Source: Bacteroidota bacterium
Lineage (GTDB): Bacteria; Bacteroidota; Bacteroidia; Bacteroidales; Prolixibacteraceae
Reading direction: 5' to 3'
DNA: 7,100 nt
Assembly (NCBI GenBank): GCA_030691295.1
Contig: JAUYEQ010000189.1
Location: 1-7,100, forward strand
Positions 5,520 through 7,100 of the stretch are shown piece by piece. Position 1 is the stretch's first letter; each line of letters opens with the position of its first letter. A program made the position numbers and the translations under genes. The notes below the pieces were generated by a model, which was given only the letters and a program-made list of their open reading frames with translations, was not told the DNA's origin and searched no databases.

Positions 5520-7100
5520 ATGAAAAAAATAATATTTTCACTATTAATCGGGGTAATGTTGATAATTTCGAGCGGTTGCGAAGACTGGCTTGACGTAAAC
5601 AAAAACCCCAATGGGCCTGAAAAGGTAACCGCTTATCTTTATCTGGGAGCGATGGAACAGCAACTTTCATTGTCAATGCAGTGGGATGCCAGAATGTTGA
5701 ACTATTATACCCAAAACTTTGCATTTTATTCCACTAATTATGCTTATGACCGGCAAGGTACACCAGCCTGGACTGCGGATATGGCAGAACATTGGAGGGC
5801 AGTATATTGGAAACTTGGGATCAACCTTACCGATATGATCACCATTTCTGAAAAAGAAGAACGTTGGGATCTTGCTGGTATTGGATACGCAATACAGGCT
5901 TGGGGTTGGCAAATGCTAACCGATATGCACGGTCCGGTAATATACAAAGAAGCCTTTAAGCCTGGATTATATACATTTGCTTACGACGAGCAGCAGCTTG
6001 TTTACGAGGAAGTTGTAAAAATTTGCGAAAAAGCCATTGTGAATCTAAATAGATCTGACGGCTCTGTTTCAGCTAATTTTGCAGGTAAAGGCGACCAGAT
6101 ATATGCTGGAAACCGACTGAAATGGAAGAGATTTACTTATGGACTATTGGCAATTAATATGTCGCATTTGTCCAATAAATCAGCTCTTTACAAACCCGAA
6201 AAAATAATGGCCTATGTTGACAGTGCATTTACCAGCAATGCCGACAATGCGTTGATTGGATTTGCAGGTTCCGTTTCAGCAGATGCAAGTTTTTTTGGTC
6301 CAATGAGAGGAAATTACCTGGGTGCCCGTCCGTCTAAGTTTATTGTTAGTCTTATGGATGGAACTGTATTTGGAGCCACCGACCCACGTATTAAAATAAT
6401 GCTTCCACCTTCTACAAATCTTATAAATGGTGTTGAAGGAGCAAAATATGTTGGAGTTGAGCCAAACTTGGGCTACACGCCAATATCTGCCAACGACAGA
6501 CCTTACAATATTTATGGGATTAACAGCATCTCCACCGCACCTGCGGGTACCATTGGTATGTATTTATTTACCAATAATGTAAAATGGCCTTTGATGACTT
6601 ATTCTCAATTGCAATTTATAAAGGCTGAAGCAGCTTTCAGAAAAGGAGATAAAGCTACAGCACTGGCAGCTTATTCACAAGGAGTATCATCAGCAATCGA
6701 TTTTACAAATACCTATACCGGTGCAACAACTTTAGGAACATCTGTTCCTGTATCGGGTGCTGATAAAACTGCATTTCTTACAGCAGTTGTACCTACTGAT
6801 GTAAACAAACTCACCATGTCGAAAATTTTGTGTCAGAAATACATTCACCTGTGGGCATGGGCTCCAATGGAAACATGGTCTGATATGAGAAGATTTCATT
6901 ACACGGATAAATACAAGGACGAAAGTACCCAGGTATATGATGGGTACGCACTTCCTCCGCTTGCTTCAGAAAATAACGGGAAACTCATTTATCGTGTTCG
7001 TCCCCGGTATAATTCCGAATATGTGTGGAATTCAGCGGCATTGGATAAGATTGGTGCTTTGGCGACCGATTACCATACCAAGGAAATCTGGTTTTCAATA
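5520..7100 (+). CDS. SusD/RagB-family surface lipoprotein (SusD-like_2 type), 3'-partial
   Basis: An open frame of 527 codons runs off the right edge. The N-terminus is a lipoprotein signal with lipobox S-S-G-C (residues 17-20), followed at once by E-D-W-L-D. Acidic residues right after the lipid-bearing Cys fit the Bacteroidota surface-export signal. Family marks are WLDVNKNPNGP (23-33), the helical WRAVYWKLGINLTDM region (92-106), WGWQMLTDMHGPVIYKEAF (128-146), the TPR-like YSQLQFIKAEAAFRKGD (361-377), and KYIHLWAWAPMETWSDMRRF (440-459). These fit the SusD/RagB superfamily, most like the SusD-like_2 branch (PF12771), whose ligands are often not simple glycans. It would cap the SusC barrel and bind the ligand outside the cell. 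The KEIWFS segment at the edge resembles the usual C-terminal end, so few residues are probably missing. Start ATG 5520 has an A/T-rich leader, and the 12-bp gap to susC indicates one operon. Confidence 0.92.
   Translation, partial: MKKIIFSLLIGVMLIISSGCEDWLDVNKNPNGPEKVTAYLYLGAMEQQLSLSMQWDARMLNYYTQNFAFYSTNYAYDRQGTPAWTADMAEHWRAVYWKLGINLTDMITISEKEERWDLAGIGYAIQAWGWQMLTDMHGPVIYKEAFKPGLYTFAYDEQQLVYEEVVKICEKAIVNLNRSDGSVSANFAGKGDQIYAGNRLKWKRFTYGLLAINMSHLSNKSALYKPEKIMAYVDSAFTSNADNALIGFAGSVSADASFFGPMRGNYLGARPSKFIVSLMDGTVFGATDPRIKIMLPPSTNLINGVEGAKYVGVEPNLGYTPISANDRPYNIYGINSISTAPAGTIGMYLFTNNVKWPLMTYSQLQFIKAEAAFRKGDKATALAAYSQGVSSAIDFTNTYTGATTLGTSVPVSGADKTAFLTAVVPTDVNKLTMSKILCQKYIHLWAWAPMETWSDMRRFHYTDKYKDESTQVYDGYALPPLASENNGKLIYRVRPRYNSEYVWNSAALDKIGALATDYHTKEIWFSI

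Noticed and set aside
5491..5947. Minus-strand open frames inside the susD-like gene
   Set aside because: They are shadows of the SusD-like coding frame, which carries the lipobox and family motifs.
1..7100. CRISPR arrays, insertion sequences, tRNA or rRNA genes
   Set aside because: No regularly spaced repeats, transposase motifs, terminal repeats flanking genes, or conserved RNA-gene sequence were seen on either strand.

Overview
The window looks like the chromosome of a Bacteroidota member, probably a Bacteroidales/Marinilabiliales-type environmental or gut anaerobe, though I cannot name the genus. The DNA is AT-rich and no start codon has a Shine-Dalgarno motif; A/T-rich leaders precede them instead. 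There is a SusC/SusD-type outer-membrane pair, a hybrid-kinase tail of a kind common in this phylum, and two exact matches to the Bacteroidota -7 promoter consensus TAnnTTTG. All supported genes lie on the + strand.

Layout. (1) Positions 1-306 hold the last 101 residues of a protein that resembles the extension following the final receiver domain of Bacteroidota hybrid sensor kinases. (2) Positions 299-571 overlap it by 8 nt and encode a small stand-alone histidine-phosphotransfer (Hpt) domain with its phospho-acceptor motif. (3) A 228-bp gap holds a promoter-like -7 element and a 7-bp hairpin with a GNRA-type loop. (4) Positions 800-2038 encode a DUF1343/NamZ-family lipoprotein, a predicted peptidoglycan exo-N-acetylmuramidase. 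(5) A 367-bp, very AT-rich gap holds a promoter-like element overlapped by a nested inverted repeat, phased A-tracts, repeated TTTGATC sites, and two overlapping ATG-AAA-TGA mini-ORFs directly before the next gene. (6) Positions 2406-5507 encode a complete SusC/RagA-type TonB-dependent transporter. (7) Positions 5520-7100 encode a SusD/RagB-type surface lipoprotein that runs off the right edge.

How they may work together. SusC and SusD, 12 bp apart, should form one outer-membrane 'pedal-bin' uptake complex: SusD captures a ligand outside and SusC imports it with TonB energy. No glycoside hydrolase or protease in the window identifies the ligand. The NamZ-like enzyme just upstream suggests, without proving, a link to cell-wall sugar or muropeptide turnover. 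The kinase tail plus Hpt form part of a phosphorelay with no output regulator in view, and nothing in the sequence ties it to the downstream genes.

Overall this is a fairly ordinary Bacteroidota region. The most distinctive signals are non-coding: the leader of susC, with its stacked start/stop mini-ORFs and nested inverted repeat, and the detached, short Hpt gene.
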